A DNA stretch of 5,359 nt from JAFGLP01 sp050014895. Its GTDB lineage: Bacteria > Chloroflexota > Dehalococcoidia > GIF9 > UBA5629. Positions 1 through 5,359 of the stretch are shown here, one piece after another. The position numbers and the translations under genes were made by a program. The first letter of the stretch is position 1. Each line of letters begins with the position of its first letter. The stretch covers positions 1 to 5,359 of the forward strand of contig JBEKCL010000250.1 of the NCBI GenBank assembly GCA_050014895.1, written 5' to 3'. The notes below the pieces were generated by a model. The model saw only the letters and a list, made by a program, of their open reading frames with translations, searched no databases and had not been told where the DNA came from.

Positions 1-1021
1 CTACCATGATCATTTCAGCTAGCTTTTCTCTTACGTGGCCGGCCTTGGCGATTCCGTTGTATTCAGCGGCCAGGGCGACTGTTCCGAGCAAGACGTCGCC
101 GATGGCAGGTTTGCATCCGGAATAGCTGTGGCGATGGAATAGGGCGAACAGCAGGGCGCCAACTGCTCCGTGCTGCTGCTCGCCACAGAGGAAGACCCTT
201 TCCCAGGGTATAAAGCACTTGTCGAAAATAGTGTAGGAATCTGTCGCACCGGGCATGAAACCCCTCTTGAAATGTTTGCGCTCCCTGAGGTTGTGAATAG
301 TGACGACTTGTTTGACTCCTTCCCAATCTCCGGGAACGGCAAATGCCACTGCCCAGTCCGCCTCGTTGGGCATGAGGGCGCGGGTGGGAACGACCACTAT
401 CTCATCGGCTACAGACGCTTCGGAGTTGTGCACTTTGCAGCCGCTGACAACGATTCCATCGCTTTTCCTTTCCACTACATGGAGATAAAGATCAGGATCT
501 TTCTGCTCTGCCGGCCTCTTCATCCTGTCGCCCTTCACGTCTGTCTGCGCGCAGCATCCGACGAGATCTTTGTTCTGGAAATGCTCAAGCCATTTCAAGA
601 AATTTTTATGATACTCGGTTGCTCCTTTGTTTGCCTTGTCTGCTTCAAAAGAAATTGCGTTGCAGGCGTTGGAACCGTCAATGCCCATGCAGCGCTGGAT
701 GCAACCGCCAACCTCGCGGCAGAGAGCGCGGGTCATGTCCTGTTTCTTATGCAGGTCTTCCTTATTCTGGTGAATGTGAGTGAAGCGGTTGATGGTCTTG
801 CCAGTGATGTGGCTCTTGGCCGTGACCAGGTCTGCAAATTTAGGGTCAAGAGCGAAATCATAGGTTGACCCGATGGTATTGATGGTACACATCTGCAGTT
901 CGTCGGTGCGGTCAATAAGATGTCCGTCATAGTAAACATTTCGGCGCATCTTGCCAAGCCTCTCGATATATTGTTTTTTAGTGCCGAGTGTAGAGGTTGT
1001 TGCTTTACTGTTTATTGCCAC
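1..1021 (-). CDS. abfD: 4-hydroxybutyryl-CoA dehydratase homologue, C-terminus cut by window edge
   Basis: The 340 visible residues (family about 490) match the 4-hydroxybutyryl-CoA dehydratase/vinylacetyl-CoA isomerase family, cytoplasmic flavoenzymes that convert 4-hydroxybutyryl-CoA to crotonyl-CoA by a ketyl radical mechanism using a [4Fe-4S] cluster and FAD. Compared from memory with the Clostridium aminobutyricum enzyme, all four cluster ligands are present: Cys107 and Cys111 (in GGCIQRCMGID), His296 and Cys303 (in HRHSYSGCK). Tyr300 and Lys304 match active-site Y296 and K300. Other family blocks are KTINRF (75-80), TDVKGDR (160-166), QKDPDL (173-178) and FDKCFIP (266-272). The ligands rule out the related HpaB-type monooxygenases. 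Two active-site positions differ: Thr190 is Ser200 and Glu257 is Asp261, so a related substrate is possible. The start is a GTG chosen because AGGAGG lies 5 bases upstream; the next ATG (957) is inside the conserved region. The gene follows the TetR gene after 118 bases. The family is certain; the exact substrate is inferred. Confidence 0.9.
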   Translation of the reverse strand, partial: MAINSKATTSTLGTKKQYIERLGKMRRNVYYDGHLIDRTDELQMCTINTIGSTYDFALDPKFADLVTAKSHITGKTINRFTHIHQNKEDLHKKQDMTRALCREVGGCIQRCMGIDGSNACNAISFEADKANKGATEYHKNFLKWLEHFQNKDLVGCCAQTDVKGDRMKRPAEQKDPDLYLHVVERKSDGIVVSGCKVHNSEASVADEIVVVPTRALMPNEADWAVAFAVPGDWEGVKQVVTIHNLRERKHFKRGFMPGATDSYTIFDKCFIPWERVFLCGEQQHGAVGALLFALFHRHSYSGCKPAIGDVLLGTVALAAEYNGIAKAGHVREKLAEMIMV

Positions 1022-1025
1022 AGTA

Positions 1026-1032
1026 ACCTCCT
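1026..1032 (-). promoter_or_regulatory. Strong ribosome binding site of the dehydratase gene
   Basis: AGGAGGT on the minus strand, with 5 bases between the AGGAGG core and the GTG codon at 1021-1019. It is the strongest Shine-Dalgarno sequence in the window and fixes the GTG start over the downstream ATG at 957. Confidence 0.8.
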
Positions 1033-1076
1033 AATAATGTTTATTTATATTTGTTTGTAGTACTTGCTATTTAATA

Positions 1077-1105
1077 ATTAACCCTGCCAATACCCATGCT
1101 CACAA
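1077..1105 (-). promoter_or_regulatory. Weak candidate promoter for the dehydratase gene
   Basis: In the 118-base gap between the TetR stop and the dehydratase start, TTGTGA (1105-1100) and GTTAAT (1082-1077) are separated by 17 bases, each matching the sigma-70 consensus at 4 of 6 positions. The -35 lies within an 11-base perfect inverted repeat, TCACAAAGTGA (1100-1110), which could be a short hairpin or a protein site. No T-tract terminator separates the two genes, so readthrough from tetR is an equal possibility. The match is weak enough to be chance. Confidence 0.25.
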
Positions 1106-1139
1106 AGTGAAATAAATCGAATTCCAACTCCTCAAATTC

Positions 1140-1784
1140 TCATCCACTGTTACCCGAAGGTTTCTTTTCTTGTGAGGTTATTTGTGCCAAAAGTGCGTCG
1201 GTCTGCTCGTTCGTGTATTTATCCAATGTATAATACTTTTTTAAATACCAGCCTCGATTTGCCCATGCGTTCGCTATTGCCACGATATTATGGGCAATCA
1301 GTTTGGGATCGTGCTTTCTAAATTCACCGCTCTCAATCCCTGAACGGAGCAGGCTCTCGTAATAATCAACAACGCGGCTTTCAGCCTCATAGACTATTTT
1401 CCTGTCCCTTACGGAAAGAGAAAGCATTACGTGATTAACGAAGTTATGAAAGTCGCGATAATTTTCTACCGTTTCCAGGTAGATTTTGAGAGACGCTCTG
1501 AGCCTGCTTGATGCACCCTGCCCATCCGACGAAGTAACGGAGCGGGCCAGGGCCTGTGTAGTTAAATCGGAGGTGAAATTGATGATTAGATAAAGAATGT
1601 CTTCTTTTGAACCTATGTAATGATATAAGCCGCCTGTGCTCATTCCCAAAGACATTGCAAGCACCCTGGTATTGATGTTGTTATAGCCTTTTCTGGCTAT
1701 TAACTCCGTGGCTTTCTTAACGATATGGTTTCTGCGTTCATTAACCAGTTCAGTGTCGTTGCTAAAAGTACGTATTTTTCTCAT
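1140..1784 (-). CDS. TetR/AcrR-family transcriptional regulator
   Basis: A 214-residue protein of typical TetR size. The N-terminal DNA-binding domain spans roughly residues 14-62, with the helix-turn-helix near 38-57 (LAMSLGMSTGGLYHYI, followed by GSKEDIL), the standard TetR signature. The C-terminal ligand domain, including a W-x-N-R-x-W segment near 174-179, resembles regulators of acyl-CoA metabolism such as KstR2 and FadR-like proteins (family resemblance only). Between acyl-CoA genes, the likely effector is an acyl-CoA thioester (inference). A 16-bp near-perfect palindrome begins 6 bases upstream of the start codon and downstream of a candidate promoter, which points to autorepression. 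The ATG at 1784 is the only usable start: an in-frame TAG lies upstream at 1823-1821 and no ATG, GTG or TTG follows before the HTH. It has no evident Shine-Dalgarno. The gene lies 165 bases downstream of the ligase gene. Confidence 0.92.
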   Translation of the reverse strand: MRKIRTFSNDTELVNERRNHIVKKATELIARKGYNNINTRVLAMSLGMSTGGLYHYIGSKEDILYLIINFTSDLTTQALARSVTSSDGQGASSRLRASLKIYLETVENYRDFHNFVNHVMLSLSVRDRKIVYEAESRVVDYYESLLRSGIESGEFRKHDPKLIAHNIVAIANAWANRGWYLKKYYTLDKYTNEQTDALLAQITSQEKKPSGNSG

Positions 1785-1790
1785 TATACA

Positions 1791-1806
1791 GACCGAACGT
1801 TCAGTC
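1791..1806. promoter_or_regulatory. Palindromic operator, probably bound by the adjacent TetR regulator
   Basis: GACCGAACGTTCAGTC is an inverted repeat centred between 1798 and 1799. Seven of eight position pairs are complementary; the exception is C1794 with A1803. Size, symmetry and GACCGA/TCxGTC arms are typical of TetR-family operators. It sits between the candidate tetR promoter and the start codon, where a bound dimer would block initiation or early elongation. Assignment to this regulator is inferred from position. Confidence 0.7.
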
Positions 1807-1817
1807 GGAATAGTCGA

Positions 1818-1846
1818 ATTCTAGCACAACGATGCTAGTTTGAAAA
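1818..1846 (-). promoter_or_regulatory. Candidate sigma-70 promoter of the TetR gene
   Basis: TTTTCA (1846-1841) and TAGAAT (1823-1818) are separated by exactly 17 bases. The -10 matches 5 of 6 consensus bases and the -35 matches 4 of 6. Predicted initiation near 1811 puts the palindrome at 1806-1791 within the first transcribed bases and gives a leader of about 27 bases. Confidence 0.5.
1821..1838. repeat. Short perfect inverted repeat overlapping the tetR -10
   Basis: CTAGCA and TGCTAG are perfectly complementary 6-base arms around a 6-base loop. The left arm overlaps the candidate -10 hexamer of the TetR gene. No T-run follows in the minus direction, so it is not a convincing terminator for the ligase transcript. 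It may be a second protein-binding site or chance. Confidence 0.4.
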
Positions 1847-1949
1847 GTGGAACTAAGAGATTTTACCGTTTCCGGTCCTTGAGCAGTATCTGCTGCGTCC
1901 GCATTTCCTCATGTATCCATTATTTATGTTTATCGGCATCTAAAGACCC

Positions 1950-3842
1950 TCATAATTTGTAGGTGCCTGCATCAATCTTTTTCCAAAGGATCTCTGTCAG
2001 TGGCAAATACTCAACTGCGCCAGGCAGCAGGACGTAAACCGGATCGCTGATTTTTTCTATGTCGTACCCTTCCTGTTCCAACTGCCCCTTTTTGATTTTC
2101 ATGGATGGAGTCTGATCCAGTTCTTCTTTAAGGCGGATGAACCTGGGGATGGCGAACTCGGCCAATTCCCGCCGTAACATTTCAACCAGCGCCTTAAAAT
2201 CGAAGTTTTCCGGCCTAGTATGCAGAGGCACGATGGCGGCCATACCTGCGCGGCCATCGGTGTTGGGTATTTTAACACCATAAACCGTCGTCATATATAT
2301 CTGCGGAAACGAATCCAATACTGATTCAACCTCGGTCGTTGAAACATTCTCGCCATGCCAGCGGTAGGTATCGCCCAGCCTATCGACAAACTGACGGTGC
2401 CCGTAACCGATATTGCGCATCAGGTCGCCGGTATTGAACCAGCAGTCTCCCTTAATAAATACATCACGCAGCAGCTTCTTTTCGGTCTCCTCCTTACGTG
2501 TGTATCCCATCAAAGGCTCGGAGGGGGAAACTTCGAAAAGCACCAATCCCACGTCCCCGTAGTCGCATTTCTCCATGAAGCCGTCCTTATTTCGGATGGG
2601 GCTATTTTCCTCAATATCGCACTTAACCACAGCATTGGTTTTCACAGCGCGCCCGATAGTGCAATCGAAGTTATACTGATTAACGAAGCCGCTGGGTAAC
2701 TCCGCTGCACCATAAAACTCATTGACAAAGGGGATATCGAATCGCTGTTTGAAGGCTTTCCATATCTCAGGGCGTAGCCCGTTGCCGAACATACCCTCCA
2801 CCGGGTTAGCCAAGTCGCCCTCCCTGGGTGGCTGGTTCATCAGGTAACGGCACAGCTCTCCTACGTAGCAAAATTTAGTCGCGCGGAATTTGCGCGTATC
2901 ATTCCAGAAATGGGTTGCACTGAATTTCCGCCGCAGCGCAACGGCAGCACCCGCCAGTACTGCCGGAGGCCAGCCTGCCACCAGTGCGGTATTATGGAAA
3001 AACGGCAGCGGTATATAGATGGTATCGTTTTTCTGCAAATCCATCGTCATCTGAAAGGCGTGTGCGTTCTCTACAAGCGTCTTATGCATCACGATGGCTG
3101 CCTTGGGCATGCCCCCTGTCGTACCAGACGTGAAGACTAGGTGGCAGGGGTCGTTGATGCCGACCTTGGGGGTCGTGGGCGGATTATCGATGGGTGCATA
3201 TTTTATTGCCTCTTTCAGATCAGTCATTACTTCCGGCCCGGGGACAGCTCCCTTATCTGCGAGGTAATAAATATCCAGCCCCACTGTGCCCTCGATCTCA
3301 GACCTGACCTCTTCGAACAAATCCAAATACTCCTCGCCTATAATAATGGCCCTGACCGGATTCATCTTCAAAGCGTAGGCTAGCGTCCTGCCGCGCCAGC
3401 CGGTGTTCAGCATTGAGGAAATGGCACCTATCTTGGCCGCTGCAACATGCAGTTGCAACAACTCTGCTCGGTTGGCCAGCAGCATACATATGATATCTCC
3501 CTTCTTGAAGCCGCTCTCTATGAAATAGTTGGCGTAACGATTGGCTCCTTCATTGAACGGACGGTACTTGATATGCGGTACAACTACTTGTGAGAGTCCT
3601 ATCGGGTCATCCCTGTCATCCCACTTCACCGCTATCCTGTCAGGATACATTGCGGCTGCTTGCTCATGTAATATGCCCCAGCTCATGCCGCCTTCCTGTT
3701 TGGCTTTCTTGATTACCTCAACAAAGCGCTCATAGAAGACCTTGGGCGGATATGGCTCCATGTTGTCAATGTAGTCCATCTGCCTCTTGAACTCCTCGGC
3801 AGAGATAACATACCCCTTCTTACTGGTGTTTGGCCCTGTCAT
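1950..3842 (-). CDS. AMP-forming acyl-CoA synthetase, FATP/very-long-chain type
   Basis: A 630-residue ANL-superfamily ligase, expected to activate a carboxylate with ATP to an acyl-adenylate and then to the CoA thioester. Motifs in order: the phosphate-binding loop TSGTTGGMPKAA (238-249); the A5 region FYGAAE (376-381) with metal-binding Glu381; TGD (471-473); the hinge DRLGDTYRWHGENV (487-500), whose R-W-x-G-E-N-V form is typical of the FATP/SLC27 and FadD6 branch rather than ordinary FadD; and the C-terminal lysine motif SMKIKKGQLEQEGYD (580-594) with Lys582 as probable catalytic lysine. There is no signal peptide, and an N-terminal extension of about 50 residues precedes the domain. The A5 threonine is Ala380. 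GGAGG lies 4 bases before the ATG. The gene starts 22 bases after the reductase stop, so the two are very probably cotranscribed. The substrate cannot be read from sequence: a fatty acid is the family default, while 4-hydroxybutyrate or another short hydroxyacid would fit the neighbours. Confidence 0.92.
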   Translation of the reverse strand: MTGPNTSKKGYVISAEEFKRQMDYIDNMEPYPPKVFYERFVEVIKKAKQEGGMSWGILHEQAAAMYPDRIAVKWDDRDDPIGLSQVVVPHIKYRPFNEGANRYANYFIESGFKKGDIICMLLANRAELLQLHVAAAKIGAISSMLNTGWRGRTLAYALKMNPVRAIIIGEEYLDLFEEVRSEIEGTVGLDIYYLADKGAVPGPEVMTDLKEAIKYAPIDNPPTTPKVGINDPCHLVFTSGTTGGMPKAAIVMHKTLVENAHAFQMTMDLQKNDTIYIPLPFFHNTALVAGWPPAVLAGAAVALRRKFSATHFWNDTRKFRATKFCYVGELCRYLMNQPPREGDLANPVEGMFGNGLRPEIWKAFKQRFDIPFVNEFYGAAELPSGFVNQYNFDCTIGRAVKTNAVVKCDIEENSPIRNKDGFMEKCDYGDVGLVLFEVSPSEPLMGYTRKEETEKKLLRDVFIKGDCWFNTGDLMRNIGYGHRQFVDRLGDTYRWHGENVSTTEVESVLDSFPQIYMTTVYGVKIPNTDGRAGMAAIVPLHTRPENFDFKALVEMLRRELAEFAIPRFIRLKEELDQTPSMKIKKGQLEQEGYDIEKISDPVYVLLPGAVEYLPLTEILWKKIDAGTYKL

Positions 3843-3864
3843 CGCGCCTCCATTAAATATACAT

Positions 3865-4985
3865 TTACCGGTTCCTGCCCAATTTATCGTGGCTGGTGAT
3901 CCAGTCGCTTGTCCCGTCCCTGTTCACGCGCATAGCTCCCATCAGGGAGAGTTCCCCAGCTAGAGCTGTAGCTGCCACGATCTCTGCCAATTTCTTAGCT
4001 TTGCCTTTTCCATAGCAGTCCATCAATTCCAGACATTCGCGCTGCGTGGCCAGTCCTGTGCCGCCGCCGTGCGTGGCGACGATAAGGGCAGGGATCGTAA
4101 TAGAAAAATAAAAATCATTCTCCTTGGTGCATTCGCTGTAGGTTATGGCTGCCGCTCCTTCTGCCACATTGGCAACATCCTGTCCGGTAGCGATGAAAAT
4201 CGCAGTGATTCCGTTAGCCGAATGACTGCCGTTATTGTTGGCACCACATATATAGCCTCCCAGACAGCCAATGTTATGATAGATTTCCAGTCGGCGCGAT
4301 GACTGATTGAGGTGCTCGCGCATGATGGCGTCGGGAATGCGAATTTCCGCTGTTACTCGCTTTCCCCGTGTCCGCAGTACATTAATTGTCGAATGCTTCT
4401 TATCCGTGGAAAAGTTGCCATCAATCATGTAACGTCTCACAACGGGATGGACCTTTCGGATCCACTCGCAAGCCATGAAAGTGGCCTTGCCCGTCATGTT
4501 CTGGCCGGCAGCGTCACCGGTAGTGTAATCGAAGCGGGTGTACACGAAGCGGCCGGCGTGGTACTGCTCAATTGTAATTAACTTGCCCACGCTGGTTGTG
4601 GCCTCTGCCTGCTCCTTAATCTTAAGACAGGTGCACGCTGCATAGACTCTTCCTGGATGGTGGTGGTTACACCCCCACACAGTTTGATTATTTTCATACC
4701 GCGGTTATAGCTTGCCACAAGTGTACCCTCGCTTGTGGCAAGAGGCACGTAGAATTCACCCTGTGCATATTCCCCGTTGATTAGAAGTGGCCCTGCCAGC
4801 CCGATCGGCACCTGGGCTACTCCAATGAAATTCTCAATATTCCCTGGCAATAGAGAAGGCTTAAAGGAATACTTGTTTACGTGCTGCAGTTTAACACCGG
4901 TCTTCTCCTCCAAGAATTGCCGGCGTTCCTGTATAACGTCATCAGCATAATCGTCGGTCTTTGATCTGGGAATCGTGCTGTCCAT
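3865..4985 (-). pseudogene. hmgA: Class I HMG-CoA reductase-like gene broken by internal deletion and frameshift
   Basis: Two reading frames together make one HMG-CoA reductase-like protein. The first (from ATG 4985) carries ENFIGVAQVPIGLAGPL (51-67), the catalytic-Glu motif LATSEG (Glu86) and Arg117, matching human R590. It shifts out of frame near 4620 and ends at 4578. The second frame resumes at KIKEQAEATT and runs to the TAA at 3865. It holds TGDAAGQNM, the catalytic-Lys motif TDKK (Lys codon 4401-4399), the catalytic-Asp motif ATGQD (4179-4177) and the C-terminal catalytic His in ITSHDKLGRN (3891-3889). All four catalytic residues survive, but about 20 residues of the NAD(P)H-binding region are missing and the frame is lost. 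The family catalyses four-electron reduction of HMG-CoA to mevalonate. AAAGGA lies 10 bases before the ATG. The architecture is class I, usually NADPH-dependent and biosynthetic, yet no mevalonate-pathway gene is adjacent. It could be a true pseudogene or an assembly error in an intact gene. Confidence 0.85.
4612..4632 (-). other. Deletion/frameshift junction in the reductase gene
   Basis: The upstream frame reads A-P-V-L-R-L up to about 4617, and the downstream frame reads L-K-I-K-E from 4626, so the ends of the conserved blocks overlap. In human HMGR 21 residues separate these blocks, and about 19 in an archaeal class I enzyme (from memory). Missing DNA is therefore about 61-67 bases; the frame relation requires a length one more than a multiple of three. 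The plus strand here has the imperfect tandem CTTAAT CTTAAG (4615-4626), a possible microhomology end point. Confidence 0.75.
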
Positions 4986-5065
4986 ATCATTGCCATCCTT
5001 TCACCACAAGAATTAATACTAACTGGCTAGCTGGATATAATATTTTGTCGGTCGTTTGATCAGAT

Positions 5066-5093
5066 ATTATAGGTTGATGGTTAAGTTTGTCAA
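5066..5093 (-). promoter_or_regulatory. Perfect-consensus sigma-70 promoter for the reductase-ligase operon
   Basis: TTGACA (5093-5088) and TATAAT (5071-5066) on the minus strand are both exact consensus hexamers, separated by 16 bases. Initiation is predicted near 5059, giving a leader of about 73 bases to the ATG at 4985. Being this strong, it probably needs a repressor to be regulated, but no clear full operator palindrome is visible beside it. Confidence 0.75.
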
Positions 5094-5111
5094 CACATTT
5101 AGAGGTCTTTA

Positions 5112-5139
5112 TTGTTTGTAAAATTCCAGCCTGTATAAT
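5112..5139 (+). promoter_or_regulatory. Candidate promoter for the acyl-CoA dehydrogenase gene
   Basis: TTGTTT (5112-5117, 3 of 6 matches) and a perfect TATAAT (5134-5139) are separated by 16 bases. Predicted initiation near 5146 leaves a leader of about 130 bases. The -35 boxes of this and the opposing promoter are only 18 bases apart, back to back. Confidence 0.5.
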
Positions 5140-5141
5140 TG

Positions 5142-5152
5142 TCATCTGATGA
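5142..5152. repeat. 11-base perfect dyad at the predicted rightward start site
   Basis: TCATCTGATGA reads as its own reverse complement apart from the central base (arms TCATC and GATGA). It lies across the predicted initiation site of the plus-strand promoter, a plausible repressor position, but it is short enough to occur by chance. Confidence 0.3.
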
Positions 5153-5274
5153 AAAGAATATCCTGAATGTCATGTCATGGATCGATAGATTGAAATAGTT
5201 AGTTGTTCAGCTTACTATTACCACGTGAGGGTTGGTGCTGACTTGATGTTGAATTAAATTGTGAGGAGAAAGAC

Positions 5275-5359
5275 ATGAAATATACAGGGGTTGATTATTA
5301 CAACATCGATAGCCTGTTAACGTCAGAAGAAAAGATGACCCGTAAATTAATCAGGGACT
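5275..5359 (+). CDS. Acyl-CoA dehydrogenase, glutaryl-CoA dehydrogenase-like, N-terminus only
   Basis: Only the first 28 residues are in the window. They read DYYNIDSLLTSEEKMTRKLIRD after a short lead, matching the N-terminal helix of acyl-CoA dehydrogenases. The L-L-T/S-x-E-E-x-M-x-R-x-x-x-R pattern is most like glutaryl-CoA dehydrogenases and related anaerobic ACADs. These cytoplasmic FAD enzymes oxidise (or, with suitable partners, reduce) the alpha-beta bond of acyl-CoAs; the glutaryl-CoA branch yields crotonyl-CoA, the same compound the dehydratase makes. GAGGAG lies 6 bases upstream of the ATG, a good Shine-Dalgarno that fixes the start. Active-site residues lie outside the window, so the subfamily and substrate are uncertain. 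It is transcribed divergently from the reductase-ligase pair. Confidence 0.75.
   Translation, partial: MKYTGVDYYNIDSLLTSEEKMTRKLIRD

Noticed and set aside
170..868. Plus-strand 232-codon open frame
   Set aside because: It lies wholly antisense to the dehydratase, which has intact family motifs along its whole visible length; no ribosome site or recognisable domain.
1..1021. 4-hydroxyphenylacetate 3-monooxygenase (HpaB) annotation
   Set aside because: Same fold superfamily, but the C-x3-C and H-x6-C cluster ligands seen here are specific to the 4-hydroxybutyryl-CoA dehydratase branch.
1783..1788. Perfect TATAAT on the minus strand overlapping the tetR ATG
   Set aside because: Transcripts from it would start downstream of the only usable start codon, and no good -35 lies at proper distance.
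1865..1876. ACCG-TTTC-CGGT hairpin as terminator of the ligase operon
   Set aside because: The stem is only 4 pairs and no T-run follows in the direction of transcription.
4312..4581. Plus-strand open frame opposite the reductase gene
   Set aside because: Antisense shadow of a region whose minus strand encodes clear HMGR motifs.
4612..4632. Programmed -1 frameshift joining the two reductase frames
   Set aside because: No X-XXY-YYZ slippery heptamer is present, and a simple frame change would not restore the roughly 20 missing residues.
4665..4680. GTG at 4680 as the start of a separate 271-residue protein
   Set aside because: Its first 18 residues are the wrong frame of the conserved GGVTTT block; homology begins only at K-I-K-E, and there is no ribosome site.
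5047..5061. Second TetR operator at the leftward start site
   Set aside because: It contains one GACCGA half-site (5053-5048, minus strand), but the flanks are not palindromic and a hexamer match in 5 kb is expected by chance.

Overview
This window looks like part of an anaerobic bacterial chromosome that carries acyl-CoA metabolism genes. The reasons are an oxygen-sensitive [4Fe-4S]/FAD radical dehydratase, a FATP-type acyl-CoA ligase, an acyl-CoA dehydrogenase and a TetR regulator. Base composition is moderate, genes have clear Shine-Dalgarno sites, and two intergenic promoters read well as sigma-70. Desulfobacterota, Chloroflexota or Peptococcaceae-like anaerobes are reasonable guesses, but nothing in the window settles the taxon.

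Layout: four genes read leftward on the minus strand and one reads rightward from the right edge. In order of leftward transcription they are: a class I HMG-CoA reductase-like gene broken by an internal deletion and frameshift (4985-3865); a 630-residue AMP-forming acyl-CoA synthetase of the FATP/very-long-chain type (3842-1950), only 22 bases downstream; a TetR/AcrR regulator (1784-1140) with its own promoter and a 16-bp palindromic operator; and a 4-hydroxybutyryl-CoA dehydratase homologue (1021-1), whose C-terminus lies outside the window. At the right end an acyl-CoA dehydrogenase, most like the glutaryl-CoA dehydrogenase branch, starts on the plus strand (5275 onward). The 289-base divergent region holds a perfect-consensus minus-strand promoter (TTGACA-N16-TATAAT) facing the reductase and a weaker plus-strand promoter facing the dehydrogenase.

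How the genes may work together (inference): an HMG-CoA-reductase-type enzyme performs a four-electron reduction of an acyl-CoA to a free alcohol, the ligase re-activates a carboxylate to its CoA thioester, the dehydratase turns 4-hydroxybutyryl-CoA into crotonyl-CoA, and a GCDH/ACAD-type enzyme handles the crotonyl-CoA level. Succinyl-CoA -> 4-hydroxybutyrate -> 4-hydroxybutyryl-CoA -> crotonyl-CoA would be one coherent scheme. No other mevalonate-pathway gene is visible. The reductase lacks an evident counterpart of the substrate-binding lysine K735 of human HMGR, and the dehydratase has conservative changes at two known active-site positions, so the true substrates may be relatives of the textbook ones. 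In this copy the reductase reading frame is broken, either as a real pseudogene or as an assembly error.
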